A stretch of DNA of 64,000 nt from Actinomadura rupiterrae (lineage in GTDB: Bacteria > Actinomycetota > Actinomycetes > Streptosporangiales > Streptosporangiaceae), in the NCBI RefSeq assembly GCF_024172125.1, contig NZ_JAMZEA010000005.1, forward strand, positions 248,001 to 312,000. Reading direction: 5' to 3'. The translations under genes and the position numbers were made by a program. Positions within the stretch are counted from its first letter, which is position 1; every line of letters starts with the position of its first letter. The notes beneath the pieces were generated by a model. The model was not told the DNA's origin and searched no databases. It was given only the letters and a program-made list of their open reading frames with translations. Of the stretch, positions 61,986-64,000 are shown one piece after another.

Positions 61986-63905
61986 CCCCCACCCCCAAGC
62001 ACCACCTGAGCCACTCCCAGTAACCTCCGCCCAACCCCCATGCCTACGTCCCCACCCCTGATCGCAAATCCACTCGCCCCACAGCGGACGCCGCCGTCCC
62101 ACAAGCCCCCATCACCCAAACGCTGCGCGCCAACCAACCCACGCGCCCGCCGACCCGCGCCCCAGCCGCCCCATGGCCCGTCGGCGTATATGCGCCTGAC
62201 CCCTCGGCCAGTGCGCACCCATGGCCTGCACAGGCACGTGACCTGCGCGGGTGCGCGACCTGCGCGGGGTGCGCGACCTGCGCGGGTGCGTCGCTCCGTG
62301 CGGACGCGTGGCCTGCGCGGGCGCGTGACCAGCGCGGGCGGGTCGATTCGTTCGGGCGCGGCAGGCCCGCCGCTCATGTCGCCAGCCCGTGAAGGCGCAC
62401 CACCTGCCCTGCAAGCGCGCACCTCAGCCCTCAGCGCACGTCGTCAGCTGGCGTGCGCGTATCCACCAAACTCCGCATGGCTACGCCCCTGATCGTTCAG
62501 CGCAACGCCGCCCGTCCCACAAGCCAAGTCACCGTCCCACAAGCGCACGTCCGCCCGGCCGGGAGCTCACCTCGTCACCTCATGGGCGCCTATGTCGCCA
62601 TCTGTAGCCGCATGTCGTCCGCTCGTGAGGTCGCTCGGCCCCGCCCCGCGGACTCAGGTGGTCAGTCCGCGATCGCATGCCCGCTCCCCTACAGGCGCAC
62701 GCCCTGGCCCTTTGAGCGAAAACGTCCCGTCACAAGGACATGCCGCCGTTCCCGGGGTGCACGTTGTCCGACGCACGGGCTCAGGTCGTCGGCCCACGAG
62801 CGCATATCAACCTCGTCCGGGACCACAAGCTCACGGCTCCGGCCAATGCTCGCGTCCGCACGTCCGGCGAGTAGGCGGTGCCTGCCCCGAGCACACGTCC
62901 GCCTGACCTGAGGGTTCAAGAGCCGACCCTTGAGCACTCCTCTGGCCCTTCGGTGTGCGAACGCACTGCGTCGGCCTGTAGGCACACGCCGGCCCGTGAA
63001 ATCCGTCCGACCGTCCCTAGGTCACGTTTGGCGGGCCCGCGAACCCAAGCCGGCCCGGCTGGGCTTCATGCCGATCGTCCGAGCTCACGTCCGCCTGTCG
63101 TGCAGGTTCCTGAGCCGCTTGGCGCGCGGCTCCCGGACGTCGGTTCCGCTGGCTCATGTCTGCGACTCGCGAGCTGACGGACGCCGGTTCCGCGGGCGGA
63201 CGGCCGACCCGTGACAAGCGTGTCGGGCGGACGGCCGACCCGCGACAAGCGCGGCGCGTCCCAAGCCGAATGTGTATCGGTGCCCGAGGCAAAGGGCGTC
63301 CTCTTCAAGGTAGAGAGCGCGCTTCGCTCCAAGGCGAGGACGCGACGTCCCTAGCCCAGGGGACGGTTCGGCCCGAGTGCGTGGGCGGTCGCGTACAAGC
63401 TCGTTGGCGCTGCCACCCCTCGACCTCTTGTGTTCTGGCTGCCGAAACCCCAGGTCGCGCCCCTAACCCCGGTTATCGGGACGATTCCCTGTTGCGCTGA
63501 GAGGGCAGGGGACGTCGCACTAAGGTTCACACGCTGGCGGGGTTGAGGTCCCCCGCTCTCCGAGACAACCCCGCCAGCACTTACCCCGAACAACCGTGTC
63601 CGGTCCCGTTCGAACGCTCACATCCGAGCACGCCTCGAACAACCACGCCTGGACGTTCCTCGGACGGCGCCACCCGAACGCTCCTCAGACGGCACCGCTG
63701 GGACGTTCTTCAAGGCGTTTTCGTTCGGACGCCTTTCGGGCCGCTCCCGAGCTGACGTCCCCAGACCTGTTCGCACGAACTCCCCGCGAACAGGCCCGCT
63801 CGGCTCGTCCAAGGCAGCGTTCAAACGCGTCCAGCCGGAGCCGTCCAGCCAACGTGAGCCCCGGAGCACCCTTCGACGGCGGTCCGGGGGCGGCCCCGCG
63901 CGAGG
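61986..63905. other. 1.9-kb gene-free stretch with patchy repeats
   Basis: Degenerate 17-18 bp units of GCGCGACCTGCGCGGG type at about 62225-62345; a 31-bp direct repeat GGGCGGACGGCCGACCCG at 63194 and 63225; irregular CGAACGCTC/CGGACGGC words at 63610-63720. Between these, 62400-63150 has no regular structure. No open frame with plausible composition. This is the largest gap of the window. Confidence 0.6.
63535..63578. terminator. Perfect 12-bp hairpin in the 1.9-kb gap
   Basis: CTGGCGGGGTTG (63535-63546) pairs with CAACCCCGCCAG (63567-63578) around a 20-nt loop. It lies 330 bp beyond the stop of the minus-strand partial gene and could end its transcript. Confidence 0.6.
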
Positions 63906-64000
63906 TTAGTCGGTGGTGCGGCGGACGTCGCCGCCTATTTCGGTCTCCATCGGGGCGATCAGGCCGGCGCCCATGTCGGACGGCTCCCGGCGCTTCACCA
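63906..64000 (-). CDS. 3' end of an unrecognised gene (partial)
   Basis: Minus-strand reading gives VKRREPSDMGAGLIAPMETE then IGGDVRRTTD and TAA at 63908-63906. The 31 residues have normal coding composition and look like a cytoplasmic tail, but the gene continues past the window and cannot be identified. Confidence 0.7.
   Translation of the reverse strand, partial: VKRREPSDMGAGLIAPMETEIGGDVRRTTD

Overview
The window is very G+C-rich DNA (about 70% by eye) with dense, strongly GC3-biased coding. The ordered housekeeping genes aroC-aroK-aroB-aroQ, pepQ-efp-nusB, an F420-type luciferase-like oxidoreductase, TetR/ROK/AraC regulators, an SseB protein and DUF2332/DUF2252/DUF899 proteins point to a filamentous or related high-GC actinomycete (Streptosporangiales/Thermomonosporaceae-like is my guess, not shown). 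No rRNA, tRNA, integrase, transposase or CRISPR array was found.

Layout. 1-11.4 kb: the conserved minus-strand block aroC-aroK-aroB-aroQ ... pepQ-efp-nusB, split by about 6 kb of accessory genes (frameshifted flavin amine oxidase, DUF899, a thioesterase/enoyl-CoA hydratase/LLM oxidoreductase set and a TetR regulator with a triple operator). 11.9-21.4 kb: secreted M28 peptidase, DUF2332, a membrane-anchored pseudokinase with a collagen-like linker, then ROK regulator, YhfX-like PLP protein (frameshifted) and amino-acid permease. 21.8-31.4 kb: ABC exporter with a repetitive N-terminal extension, NmrA-like/AraC divergent pair, lipoprotein, DUF2252, GNAT. 31.5-45.3 kb: PhyH-like dioxygenase, prepilin peptidase, SseB, membrane protein, GH31 glycosidase, RibD/DHFR-like reductase, aminotransferase, alpha/beta hydrolase, secreted protein, carboxylesterase. 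45.7-50.8 kb: ABC ATPase-permease-histidine kinase-response regulator operon and a nitrilase-family amidase. 51.4-64 kb: SDR/TetR pair, degenerate GHKL protein, MatB-like acyl-CoA synthetase, P-loop kinase, FKBP, a second ABC transporter pair, NodB-type deacetylase, and the 3' end of an unrecognised gene.

The most unusual property is how much of the window is short tandem repeats. Almost every gap over 300 bp is a minisatellite-like array, with periods of 14, 19-20, 23, 27, 39, 70, 93 and 188 bp, and some show higher-order periodicity. Comparable low-complexity blocks sit in frame inside otherwise conserved proteins: between the two helix-turn-helices of an AraC regulator, inside a histidine kinase ATPase domain, twice in the MatB-like ligase, and in DUF2332, an ABC exporter and the pseudokinase. 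At least three genes carry apparent single-base frameshifts, which may be sequencing errors or real decay. All calls rest on reading the sequence and translations; no database search was possible.
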